Assembly (NCBI RefSeq): GCF_902489465.1
Contig: NZ_CABTZZ010000028.1
Coordinates: forward strand, 1-24,169
Direction of reading: 5' to 3'
DNA from: an uncultured Varibaculum sp.
GTDB taxonomy: Bacteria; Actinomycetota; Actinomycetes; Actinomycetales; Actinomycetaceae
Length of the DNA: 24,169 nucleotides
This document shows, piece after piece, positions 16,852 to 24,034 of the stretch. Every line of letters starts with the position of its first letter. Positions within the stretch are counted from its first letter, which is position 1. The position numbers and the translations under genes are program-made. The notes beneath the pieces were generated by a model, which searched no databases, was not told the DNA's origin, and saw nothing but the letters and a program-made list of their open reading frames with translations.

Positions 16852-17853
16852 TTAGTCGTCAGAGAACTGCAACGAGCTGGGGTTGGTCAGATCATCTAGA
16901 TTGACCGAGGTGGGCAGCGGAGAATCCTTTAGCGCCATCCCCATTTCCGCCAGCTTCGCTTTAATCTCTTCGATTGACTTAGCGCCGAAATTCCGGATAT
17001 CCAAAAGATCGGCCTCGGAGCGAGCAACCAGTTGCCCCACCGTGTTGATTCCTTCCCGCGTTAGAGCGTTGTAGGAACGAGACTGTAGATTCAGGTCATC
17101 AATAGACAGTGCCAGATCTTGAGCCAGCGCCTGATCCGTTTGCGGAGCGCCAATCTCAATCCCCTCGGCCTCAATATTGAGTTCTTGACACAAACCGAAT
17201 AGCTCTACCAAGGTTTTGCCTGCCGAAGCCAGCGCATCCCGGGGAGCTAGTCCCGGCTTGGTTTCCACATCCACAATCAAACGGTCAAAGTCCGTGCGCT
17301 GCTCTACACGAGTAGCCTCTACCTTGTAGCGGACTTTAACTACCGGAGAATAGATGGAGTCGATGGGAATCCGAGAAATCTCGTGCCCATCAGACTTATT
17401 CTGATCAGCAGAAACGTAGCCACGACCACGTTCTACCGTCAGCTCAATTTCTAGCTTTCCAGAATCGTTCAAAGTGGCCAGGTACAAATCCGGGTTGTGG
17501 ATCTCTACGCCTGCCGGCGGGGTAATATCCCCGGCGGTAACCTGCCCAGCACCTGCTTTACGCAGATACATAACTACCGGTTCGTCATTCTCTGAAGAAA
17601 GCACAATCTGTTTAATGTTCAGAATGATCTCGGAGACGTCCTCCATTACTCCCGGAATAGTGCGGAACTCATGCGGCACCCCCTCGATACGGATCGAGGT
17701 GACTGCGGCTCCCGGAATGGAGGAAAGTAGGGTACGCCGCAAACTGTTTCCTAGAGTGTGTCCGAATCCGGGTTCTAGGGGTTCAAGAGTGAAGCGGGAA
17801 CGCTGATCGTTAACCGCTTGTTCTGATAGCACGGGTCGCTGTGAAATAAGCAA
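16852..17853 (-). CDS. rpoA: RNA polymerase alpha subunit
   Basis: The alpha dimer nucleates assembly of RNA polymerase; its C-terminal domain contacts UP elements and activators. It has 333 residues. The N-terminal domain (1 to about 225) has EPLEPGFGHTLGNSLRRTLLSS. After a linker the C-terminal domain (about 245-315) has SYNALTREGINTVGQL and the helix-hairpin-helix RNFGAKSIEEIKAKL. The start is TTG at 17853, with AAAGGA 7 bases upstream; the resulting MLISQRP beginning matches other actinobacterial alphas. It lies between rpsK and rplQ. rpsD, often present before rpoA, is missing. Confidence 0.97.
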   Translation of the reverse strand: MLISQRPVLSEQAVNDQRSRFTLEPLEPGFGHTLGNSLRRTLLSSIPGAAVTSIRIEGVPHEFRTIPGVMEDVSEIILNIKQIVLSSENDEPVVMYLRKAGAGQVTAGDITPPAGVEIHNPDLYLATLNDSGKLEIELTVERGRGYVSADQNKSDGHEISRIPIDSIYSPVVKVRYKVEATRVEQRTDFDRLIVDVETKPGLAPRDALASAGKTLVELFGLCQELNIEAEGIEIGAPQTDQALAQDLALSIDDLNLQSRSYNALTREGINTVGQLVARSEADLLDIRNFGAKSIEEIKAKLAEMGMALKDSPLPTSVNLDDLTNPSSLQFSDD

Positions 17854-17903
17854 CGTGTTGTCCTTTCTGTCGCCCAGCCCGCCATATGACTGGAACGGAC
17901 GTC

Positions 17904-17948
17904 CTGACCAAAGGTCAGCTTTATAGACAAGACTGCGAAATCTCCCAA
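17904..17948 (-). promoter_or_regulatory. Candidate internal promoter for rpoA with palindrome at the start site
   Basis: The 162-base gap between rpsK and rpoA holds TTGGGA (17943-17948), a 17-base spacer and TATAAA (17920-17925) on the minus strand. The expected transcription start near 17913 falls inside the palindrome CTGACC-AAA-GGTCAG (17904-17918). The -35 match is only partial. An internal promoter for rpoA-rplQ is plausible. Confidence 0.4.
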
Positions 17949-18015
17949 ATGACGGCCTGGAGACTCACAGAAGTGTTTTACTATCTTCTATTTTCTACTT
18001 CAGTTAGGACGCGCG

Positions 18016-18414
18016 TTATACGCGACGGCGCTTGGGAGGACGGCAGCCATTGTGGGCATGCGGGGTAACGTCCTGAATGGAACCGACCTCGAGGCCGGTA
18101 GCTTGCAGGGAACGAATAGCGGTCTCGCGACCCGACCCCGGTCCTTTCACGAACACGTCAACTTTTTTCATACCGTGTTCTTGAGCCCGCCGAGCAGCAG
18201 CTTCAGCAGCCATCTGTGCAGCGAAAGGAGTGGATTTACGTGATCCTTTAAAGCCCATCTGGCCAGCAGACGACCAGGAAATAACGGCTCCGGAGGGATC
18301 GGTAATCGAAACGATAGTGTTATTGAATGTGGACTTAATGAACGCTTTTCCCTGAATAACGTTCTTACGCGCAGCCCGACGCGGCTTACGGCTCTTAATA
18401 GAACTAGCAGCCAT
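18016..18414 (-). CDS. rpsK: 30S ribosomal protein S11
   Basis: S11 forms part of the platform of the small subunit, near the mRNA exit. The protein has 132 residues with the core blocks FIKSTFNNTIVSITDP, GFKGSRKSTPFAAQ and DVTPHAHNGCRPPKRRRV, the last being the invariant end of the family. The ATG has AAGGA upstream. It follows rpsM by 45 bases in the alpha-operon cluster. Confidence 0.98.
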   Translation of the reverse strand: MAASSIKSRKPRRAARKNVIQGKAFIKSTFNNTIVSITDPSGAVISWSSAGQMGFKGSRKSTPFAAQMAAEAAARRAQEHGMKKVDVFVKGPGSGRETAIRSLQATGLEVGSIQDVTPHAHNGCRPPKRRRV

Positions 18415-18459
18415 ATCTTCCTTCTTTTCTCAGATCCAGCAGGTGGTGCCTGCGCTTAC

Positions 18460-18837
18460 TTATACAGCCTTCTTCTTACCAGCAACAGTGCGCTTTGGTC
18501 CCTTACGGGTACGCGCATTGGTCTTGGTTCGCTGACCGTGTACCGGCAAGTGGAAACGGTGACGCAGCCCCTGGTAGGAACCAATCTCAATCTTGCGGCG
18601 AATATCGGCTTGGACCTCACGACGAAGGTCGCCTTCTACTTTGTAGTTCGATTCGATGAAGTCGCGAACTTTAATCAGATCTTCTTCAGAAATATCTTTT
18701 ACGCGTACATCCGGGCTAACCCCGGTTTCTTGCAGCGTTTTTTGAGCGCGGGTGCGCCCTACGCCGTAAATGTAAGTAAGTGCCACTTCCAGCCGCTTCT
18801 CGCGGGGAAGATCAACACCGGCAATACGTGCTGCCAT
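18460..18837 (-). CDS. rpsM: 30S ribosomal protein S13
   Basis: S13 sits in the small-subunit head and forms bridges to the large subunit. From the ATG at 18837 the protein is MAARIAGVDLPREKR and has 125 residues, the normal length. It has YIYGVGRTRA, the RRKIEIGSYQGLRHR helix and the basic end TRKGPKRTVAGKKKAV. The frame stays open to 18918, but the added residues are not S13-like. GGAGAG lies 7 bases before the chosen ATG. A structured 128-base leader separates it from rpmJ. Confidence 0.97.
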   Translation of the reverse strand: MAARIAGVDLPREKRLEVALTYIYGVGRTRAQKTLQETGVSPDVRVKDISEEDLIKVRDFIESNYKVEGDLRREVQADIRRKIEIGSYQGLRHRFHLPVHGQRTKTNARTRKGPKRTVAGKKKAV

Positions 18838-18858
18838 TAATTTTCTCTCCACATTGTT

Positions 18859-18947
18859 TCCGGAGGCCGTCGCGCCACCTTCCGTTTTCCCGGCCCAGGC
18901 CTCCGGACCTGGGGTCACCTTTCAAATCTGAAAGGTGCTAGTAGCAC
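18859..18947 (-). promoter_or_regulatory. Structured leader with potential pseudoknot before rpsM
   Basis: Read as minus-strand RNA, CCCAGG (18908-18913) and CCUGGG (18894-18899) close a hairpin. Its whole 8-base loop UCCGGAGG (18900-18907) is complementary to CCUCCGGA at 18859-18866, just before the rpsM ribosome site. Together they make a possible H-type pseudoknot. Upstream, an 8-bp stem (18916-18923 with 18930-18937) overlaps a smaller stem (18935-18947). This interval is not a gene. The layout resembles the S4-binding leader of the Escherichia coli alpha operon in position only. Confidence 0.55.
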
Positions 18948-18965
18948 GCTTATTGTTGTTCTCGG

Positions 18966-19079
18966 CTAGCCTTGACGCTGCTTATGCCGAGGGTTTTCGC
19001 AAATCACCATGACAACGCCGTGGCGACGAATCACCTTGCATTTTTCACAGATCTTCTTAACGCTGGGTTGAACCTTCAT
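18966..19079 (-). CDS. rpmJ: 50S ribosomal protein L36
   Basis: L36 is the smallest ribosomal protein, a zinc-ribbon in the large subunit. The gene encodes 37 residues, MKVQPSVKKICEKCK then VIRRHGVVMV, ending NPRHKQRQG. Cys11, Cys14, Cys27 and His32 are the zinc ligands, so this is the zinc-binding paralogue. The ATG has AGGG about 5 bases upstream. It lies 43 bases after infA, in the standard infA-rpmJ-rpsM order. Confidence 0.97.
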   Translation of the reverse strand: MKVQPSVKKICEKCKVIRRHGVVMVICENPRHKQRQG

Positions 19080-19122
19080 AACTTCCCTCTAGCTGCGACG
19101 AATTACTTCGCTGTCCGCTGCT

Positions 19123-19344
19123 TTACTTGTATCGATAAACGATTCGGCCGCGCGATAAATCGTAGGGACTGAGCTCTACTACCACACGATCCTCTGGCAA
19201 GATCCGGATATAATGCTGACGCATTTTGCCCGAGATGTGCGCTAACACCTTATGACCGTTTTCCAGTTCCACCCGAAAATATGCATTCGGGAGTGCCTCT
19301 GCTACGGTACCTTCGACCTCTACAACGCCTTCTTTTTTAGCCAT
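19123..19344 (-). CDS. infA: Translation initiation factor IF-1
   Basis: IF-1 binds the A site of the small subunit during initiation. It has 73 residues with a single S1/OB fold: MAKKEGVVEVEGTV, then LPNAYFRVELENGH, SGKMRQHYIRILPEDRV and the end LSRGRIVYRYK. Length and sequence are canonical. The ATG has GAAGGA 4 bases upstream. It begins the ribosomal-protein/alpha cluster and has its own upstream region after the PemK-like gene. Confidence 0.98.
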   Translation of the reverse strand: MAKKEGVVEVEGTVAEALPNAYFRVELENGHKVLAHISGKMRQHYIRILPEDRVVVELSPYDLSRGRIVYRYK

Positions 19345-19575
19345 CTATCCTTCACTAACCTTGTCCACATAGGATGACTAGCGGGTATACTATTCCCCTC
19401 TAGTCACAAACCCAATAGTCAACTTTACGTTAGTTGCAGGACTAACCTAAAGCTGATACGGGGTTAGATCGGTCACGCCTTCACCATTTCTACCGTTATG
19501 AGCGTGTCGCAGGTTGCAAAACCTGTCCTTAATAACTAAGTTTTGCTCCCTATCTAAACGCCGCTCGTCTGCTAC
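19345..19575 (-). promoter_or_regulatory. infA upstream region with candidate promoter and inverted repeats
   Basis: On the minus strand TTGGGT (19410-19415), 17 bases, then TAGTAT (19387-19392) make a moderate promoter. TGACTAG (19375-19381) and CTAGTCA (19400-19406) form an inverted repeat on either side of the -10. A third TAGTCA lies at 19416-19421. Upstream there are several short stems: GTTAGT/ACTAAC at 19429-19446 and CAGGTT/AACCTG near 19510-19525. The last could be a weak end signal for the PemK-like gene. No gene or known RNA family is recognised. Confidence 0.4.
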
Positions 19576-20121
19576 CTACCATTTCAGTCTTTGCTGTTTC
19601 CGGATAGCCGCAGCTACCTGGTTAAAGCGTTCGCGATCTAGACGTGCCCCCTCCCGGCGTACTTCCCGGCGAGGAATCAGCAGCAAACGATCTAAACGGG
19701 CTTCAGATTCGCGTCCTTTAGAATCCCAGGCACCAGCGCCGATATCCATCCAGTAGCGTCCCCAACGTGCTTCTTGCTCGGCATCTTTATCATGATCTTT
19801 ACTGGTCAACTGGGATCCAATCACTGCATCTGCTAACGCCGCCATGACCAGCACGGGACGATCTTTGCCACGCCCATCCTCTTCCTCATAGGGAACCCAA
19901 CACCAAATCACTTCTCCGGGGTCGGCTGCTCCATTACCAGTATCAGGGTCATAGACGAAAGGAGGAACCTTATCGCCCTTGGTGAGGTAACGTGTCCGGC
20001 CAGCCGGACGCACATATTTTTGTTGCTGACGCCGACGATTTGGGTGGGAAGTAGCTTGTTCTAGCTGACTGCCCCCTAGCAGCGATATCATCCGGGATAG
20101 TTTGCGGAAGGGAATACGCAT
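19576..20121 (-). CDS. MazF/PemK-fold protein, possible orphan toxin
   Basis: This 181-residue protein has a basic N-terminal region of about 65 residues and then a MazF/PemK-like domain: PGEVIWCWVPYEEE at 68-81, DRPVLVMA at 87-94, SQLTSKDHD at 103-111 and LDRLLLIPRREVRREGARL at about 143-161. This matches the family order GEV.W, RPVLV, TSK and the terminal helix, typical of mRNA-cleaving toxins. The middle of the domain is enlarged, with many charged residues. The ATG has AGGAGG 7 bases upstream. No antitoxin-sized frame adjoins it; neighbours are map and infA. It may be a domesticated housekeeping nuclease rather than an active toxin. The fold call rests on motif reading only. Confidence 0.6.
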   Translation of the reverse strand: MRIPFRKLSRMISLLGGSQLEQATSHPNRRRQQQKYVRPAGRTRYLTKGDKVPPFVYDPDTGNGAADPGEVIWCWVPYEEEDGRGKDRPVLVMAALADAVIGSQLTSKDHDKDAEQEARWGRYWMDIGAGAWDSKGRESEARLDRLLLIPRREVRREGARLDRERFNQVAAAIRKQQRLKW

Positions 20122-20148
20122 GGGCTCGCCTCCTTTTCAAAACTGACT

Positions 20149-20223
20149 CTACCAGGCGACAAGGTGGTAGCGCTCAGTAAAAGATATCCCCAACGTTGGT
20201 AGCGGATCTTTGAGAATGAGCGC
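20149..20223 (-). repeat. Nested inverted repeats between map and the PemK-like gene
   Basis: GCGCTCA (20170-20176) pairs with TGAGCGC (20217-20223), and inside it AAAGAT (20180-20185) pairs with ATCTTT (20206-20211). Within that loop CCAACGTTGG (20190-20199) is a perfect 10-bp palindrome. A further CTACCA/TGGTAG stem lies at 20149-20170. The structure fills most of the 126-base gap. It has no T-run, so it could be an operator, an RNA processing site or a weak terminator. Confidence 0.5.
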
Positions 20224-20247
20224 GGCGGAGATATTTCAGGTAACAAT

Positions 20248-21141
20248 CTATAGTTTGACCGGTTTTATTCCGAAGGGCGCCAAAGCCGCCTCGCCAAAAT
20301 CTGGCTGGTTGAGAACGCAGATGCCCTCTGCTAACACCGCAACTTGTGCTTCCCAATGACAGGCGAGGCCGTGATCTACGGTTTTCACCGTCCAGTCATC
20401 GGCCAAAGTGGTAACCCGATTAGATCCGCGCGTCAAAATTGGCTCCACGCACAGCACCATTCCCGGTTTAATCGCTGCTGACCTGCCAGCCGCCCGGAAG
20501 TTAAAAACATCTGGCGCCTGATGCATGGCAGTGCCGATTCCATGCCCGGTGAACTCTTCTACGATTCCCGCCGTCCAGCCAAAGCGTTCCCCGAAACTGT
20601 CCACCGCGTCCTCGATCGCAGCGCCAATATCATTCACGCGGGCTCGCGTACGAGCTATAGCCGCCACGCCTGCCCAGGTACTGTAACGAGTTATCTCTAA
20701 GAGTTGTTCTTTTTCCGAGGACGTGGGGTAAGTATGCGCGGAAATAGAAGGATCTGGCTTTGGAGCTGGTTCTTCCCCAATAATCACCGAAAACGCGGAG
20801 TCTCCATGCCATTGCTTGCCGTCACGTTCCAGATAGCAGCCACAATCGAAACTAACTAAGTCACCGGCCTTAAAGGGAACATCACCGGGGATCCCGTGCA
20901 CCACGGTGTCATTGACCGAGATACAGATAGTTGCCGGGTAATCAAAGTATCCCAGGAAGTTGGGATGCGCTCCCCCATCCGCGATCACTTGCGCGGAAAT
21001 CTCATCTATTTGCCGGGGAGTAACCCCGGCTCGCGCATTTTCCCAGACGGCCTCATGAATCTGATTAACGATCAGCGCAGCTTGGCGCATATACCCCAAT
21101 TGGGTGCGGTTCTTTAGTTCGATGCCCCGCCCAAATAGCAT
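20248..21141 (-). CDS. map: Type I methionine aminopeptidase
   Basis: MAP removes the initiator methionine from nascent proteins using two metal ions. It has 297 residues with the pita-bread fold. The metal ligands are all visible: Asp99 (SFDCG), Asp114 (HGDSAF), His200 (FTGHGIG), Glu233 (CVEPIL) and Glu264 (CHWEAQVAV). His82 in VHG is the usual substrate-side histidine. The ATG at 21141 is used although the ribosome site is weak. It follows adk by 34 bases; secY-adk-map is a classic order. A modest insertion of Pro/Ser-rich residues at about 124-142 is not unusual. Confidence 0.96.
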   Translation of the reverse strand: MLFGRGIELKNRTQLGYMRQAALIVNQIHEAVWENARAGVTPRQIDEISAQVIADGGAHPNFLGYFDYPATICISVNDTVVHGIPGDVPFKAGDLVSFDCGCYLERDGKQWHGDSAFSVIIGEEPAPKPDPSISAHTYPTSSEKEQLLEITRYSTWAGVAAIARTRARVNDIGAAIEDAVDSFGERFGWTAGIVEEFTGHGIGTAMHQAPDVFNFRAAGRSAAIKPGMVLCVEPILTRGSNRVTTLADDWTVKTVDHGLACHWEAQVAVLAEGICVLNQPDFGEAALAPFGIKPVKL

Positions 21142-21175
21142 AGGTATCTATCTTCTTCCCAGTTAGGCTAACTTA

Positions 21176-21742
21176 TTACTTCAGCTCAGCCGCAATATTT
21201 TCCCAAACCTGCTCGATAGAGCCGTTGCCATCAATATTGATCAGCAGGCCGGCCTCGCGATAGTAGCGCACTAGCGGCTCGGTTTGTTCATGGTAAACCT
21301 GCAGGCGACGGCGGATCACCGGTTCGGTATCGTCAGAGCGGTGTTCAATCTCGGCGCGCTTTAGCAGCCGTCCCACCACATCTTCTAAATCAACATCCAG
21401 GTTGATAACCGCATCCAGCTGGGTTCCCATATCTTTGAGTACCTGATCCAGGAAATGTGCCTGCTCCAGGTTACGGGGGTAGCCGTCAGCTAAGAAGCCG
21501 CCACGGTAACGATCAGTTTTTAGCTCTGCTTCTACCAATGCGCTAATCACCGAATCAGGAACTAGCTCCCCCCGGTTGATTAGTTCTTTCGCTTTATTAC
21601 CTAGCTCGGTTCCTGCTTGCATTTGCGCGCGCAGCATCGCGCCGGTCGAAAACGTAGGAATATCCAATAGTTCGCAGATTTGGTGCGCCTGGGTGCCCTT
21701 TCCAGCACCAGGGGCGCCCAGAATCACCAGGCGTTTTTTCAT
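21176..21742 (-). CDS. adk: Adenylate kinase
   Basis: Adk interconverts ATP plus AMP with two ADP. It has 188 residues. The P-loop GAPGAGKGT is at 9-17, the AMP-binding TFSTGAMLR follows, and DGYPRN is the conserved substrate segment. The lid is short and has no zinc cysteines, the form usual in actinobacteria. The ATG at 21742 overlaps the secY stop by 4 bases (ATGA), with AAGGA about 8 bases upstream, so the two are coupled. Confidence 0.97.
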   Translation of the reverse strand: MKKRLVILGAPGAGKGTQAHQICELLDIPTFSTGAMLRAQMQAGTELGNKAKELINRGELVPDSVISALVEAELKTDRYRGGFLADGYPRNLEQAHFLDQVLKDMGTQLDAVINLDVDLEDVVGRLLKRAEIEHRSDDTEPVIRRRLQVYHEQTEPLVRYYREAGLLINIDGNGSIEQVWENIAAELK

Positions 21743-23031
21743 TTCAGGAATCCTTCATAATGGTGTTGTTGAAGCTGAGCGTCGATCTGCTGTACGGTTT
21801 GCAGACCCACACCCACCATAATCAACAGGGTGGTTCCCCCGAAGGGCATCTGGGTTACTTTCAAAGGAATCAGCGCCACGATCGGCACCATGGCTACCAC
21901 TACCAGGTAGATCGCGCCAGCAGTGGTAATCCGACTGATTACGTAGTGCAGATAGTCCGCGGTGGGAGCCCCAGCCCGAATACCGGGGATAAATCCGCCG
22001 TACTTCTTCATATTGTCAGCGATTTCCTCCGGGTTGAAAGTGATTTGAGTGTAGAAGAAAGCGAAGCCTAACACGAGCAGTGCGTAGCAAATCAGATACA
22101 GCAGGGAGTCGTGTTGGAAGTTATCGTTTATCCATTTGACCCAGCCGGCGGTAGGTTTACCGAAACGGGAAATCATTTGCGGCATGGCTAGTAGCGAGGC
22201 CGCGAAGATCACCGGGATAACCCCGGACATATTGATTTTCATGGGGATATAGGTGGTAGAACCGCCCACCATCCGCCGGCCCACCATCCGTTTGGCATAC
22301 TGTACCGGGATGCGCCGTTGGGCTTGTTCCACGAATACGATCGCCAGGGTAATCAATGCAACCAAAGCAATGATTACCAGTACTTTCCAGACTCCGCCGG
22401 AAGCCCCAATCGATTGCAGGTGGGCGGGCATATTAGCCACAATACCGGTGAAGATCAGCAGGGACATGCCGTTACCGATACCGTTTTCGGTGATTAGTTC
22501 CGCTAGCCACATGATTAGGCCGGTGCCAGCGGTCATGGTGACCATCATGATCAAGTAGTTGAGCGCCGACTGGTCGGGGATAATCGGTTTACTGGGGGCG
22601 CAGCCTTGCAGCAGTTGCCCCGAACGCGCCATATAAATAATGGTCACTGACTGCAATACCCCGAGTCCGATGGTCAGGTAGCGGGTGTATTGGGTCATTT
22701 TAGCTTTTCCGGCTTGCCCTTCCCGGTGCAGGTCTTCGAAACGAGGAATCACTACCCGCATCAGCTGGATAATAATCGAGGCCGTAATGTAGGGCATAAT
22801 TCCCATGGCGAACACCGACAGGGACAGTAGGGCTCCCCCGGAGAACAGGTTCACCAAATCGAGGAGTCCGTTTTGCTCGTTGTTCTTTAGACACGCCTGC
22901 AGATTCGGATAGTTAACTCCCGGTGAGGGGATATGGGATCCGACCCGATACAGCGCCATAATCGCCAAGGTGAACAGGAGCTTTTTCCTGAGATCGGGCG
23001 TTTTAAACGCCTGTACGAATACGCTTAGCAA
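21739..23031 (-). CDS. secY: Preprotein translocase subunit SecY
   Basis: SecY is the channel of the Sec translocon. It has 430 residues and ten hydrophobic segments. It starts (M)LSVFVQAFKTPDLRKKLLFT and has AQRRIPVQYAKRMVGRR with YIPMKINMSGVIPVIFA, the conserved cytoplasmic loop and following helix. The start is TTG at 23031, with GGAGG 4 bases upstream; no ATG or GTG fits. secY-adk-map are joined. The expected upstream neighbour rplO is absent; a secreted-protein gene lies there, after a 270-base gap that must hold the secY promoter. Confidence 0.97.
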   Translation of the reverse strand: MLSVFVQAFKTPDLRKKLLFTLAIMALYRVGSHIPSPGVNYPNLQACLKNNEQNGLLDLVNLFSGGALLSLSVFAMGIMPYITASIIIQLMRVVIPRFEDLHREGQAGKAKMTQYTRYLTIGLGVLQSVTIIYMARSGQLLQGCAPSKPIIPDQSALNYLIMMVTMTAGTGLIMWLAELITENGIGNGMSLLIFTGIVANMPAHLQSIGASGGVWKVLVIIALVALITLAIVFVEQAQRRIPVQYAKRMVGRRMVGGSTTYIPMKINMSGVIPVIFAASLLAMPQMISRFGKPTAGWVKWINDNFQHDSLLYLICYALLVLGFAFFYTQITFNPEEIADNMKKYGGFIPGIRAGAPTADYLHYVISRITTAGAIYLVVVAMVPIVALIPLKVTQMPFGGTTLLIMVGVGLQTVQQIDAQLQQHHYEGFLK

Positions 23032-23302
23032 GCTGCCTCCAGCAATCTGTGTTCTTCACGGCAAAAAAGATAATTCTTTAACCCTTAAAAGCCTACACAA
23101 TTTAGCCTCGCAATAGCACATGCAGATACTTTTTGGGGTAATGTTCACGCGGTTCGGCGATTTTCTGCTTTCTCCCCTAGTTCCGAGGGCGCGCCCAGGT
23201 TATAAAGCCGGAGTTAATGCCGCAGGCGCTTGAGTACCATACGCGCATAACCTTTGGGGCGCGGCCGCGTCAGTGCGATTCGGGGTTCGTGCAGGGCTTT
23301 GC
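23032..23302 (-). promoter_or_regulatory. secY upstream region
   Basis: This 271-base gap must carry the secY promoter. On the minus strand TTGCGA, 17 bases, then TTTTAA (about 23083-23111) is the best but weak candidate. Two short GC palindromes, GGGCGCGCCC and CGCGGCCGCG, lie nearer the preceding gene, and I see no clear terminator. A 28-codon open stretch after that gene's stop has no start and is not called. Confidence 0.3.
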
Positions 23303-23956
23303 CTACAGGCAGCGCCCGGATCCGGTGTTAAAGCTGAGATGTACGTGATCGAAGTGGTTGGCGGTAGTCGAACCGCGGTCTTCCATTCCTTTCCAGGCGC
23401 GCCCGGGCATCCAAATACGCTGTTTCCAAATCACGTACTTAATGTTTAGATCCCCGCTATTGGCGATTGCCCAATTGGCGATGGAATCTCCCAGTCCACT
23501 CGATACCGGCACCATTACGTCCAAAGCCAGGCCTTTACCGTGATCGCGCGGGTCTCCGGGGCGCAAGCCTCCAATATTGGTTACCCCAAAACGCTGAGTA
23601 ATCATAGTGCGTACCTGCCGCGGCCAGGGCTGAACCCCGCTATCCCCACTGGGAGGGGCACAATTGGGAGTTTCGGCAGCCGGAAGCGGGGAAGCATCTT
23701 CGTTCTTGGCCGAGGCAGAGCTACAAGAGGGGTAAGCACCTGCAGAGAAGGCGCTTACCTTGGTAGTAGCTACTTTTACCTGTTCATCAACTGATACTGC
23801 CTGGTTGTAAAGATTTTCCTGCAGCATATTATTAGCTAACTGCGAAATGTTAACTGTAGGTGCGTTTGCTGCTACTGAGGGATGTACAGAATCTGCAGCT
23901 ACTAAACCAAATGCTGCCATAACCACGATTGGTGCCATCAACCAGGTTTTTCTCAC
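23303..23956 (-). CDS. Secreted protein with M15-peptidase-like C-terminal domain
   Basis: From the GTG at 23956 (AGGAG 5 bases upstream) this 217-residue protein begins MRKTWLMAPIVVMAAF, a Sec signal peptide. Cleavage is likely near Ala30-Ala32, in SVAANA. A linker rich in Ser, Pro and Ala follows to about 105. The C-terminal domain, 108-210, resembles the conserved domain of many actinobacterial secreted proteins. It has RFGVTNIGG, DHGKGLALDVMVP and HFDHVHLSF. His139, Asp146 and His204/His206 are spaced like the zinc ligands of M15 peptidoglycan peptidases. The frame runs to 24055, but the extra 33 residues precede the signal peptide and overlap the promoter. Cell-wall hydrolysis is plausible, not shown. 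Cys78, Cys99 and Cys216 could form a disulfide. Confidence 0.75.
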   Translation of the reverse strand: MRKTWLMAPIVVMAAFGLVAADSVHPSVAANAPTVNISQLANNMLQENLYNQAVSVDEQVKVATTKVSAFSAGAYPSCSSASAKNEDASPLPAAETPNCAPPSGDSGVQPWPRQVRTMITQRFGVTNIGGLRPGDPRDHGKGLALDVMVPVSSGLGDSIANWAIANSGDLNIKYVIWKQRIWMPGRAWKGMEDRGSTTANHFDHVHLSFNTGSGRCL

Positions 23957-24034
23957 GATATCTCCTGAGCTTTGGGGTACGGATGCCACCGTATAGACAT
24001 CCGCATATAACGTTTTTGTAACAAATCTATTATG

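Noticed and set aside
18838..18918. A 27-residue N-terminal extension of S13
   Set aside because: S13 normally begins MAARIAGVDLP, and the good ribosome site is at the inner ATG. The upstream part is the structured leader.
23219..23302. A 28-codon minus-strand frame after the secreted protein's stop, ending LKRLRH
   Set aside because: It lies in another frame with no start. The preceding domain ends normally, so a frameshifted extension is not needed.
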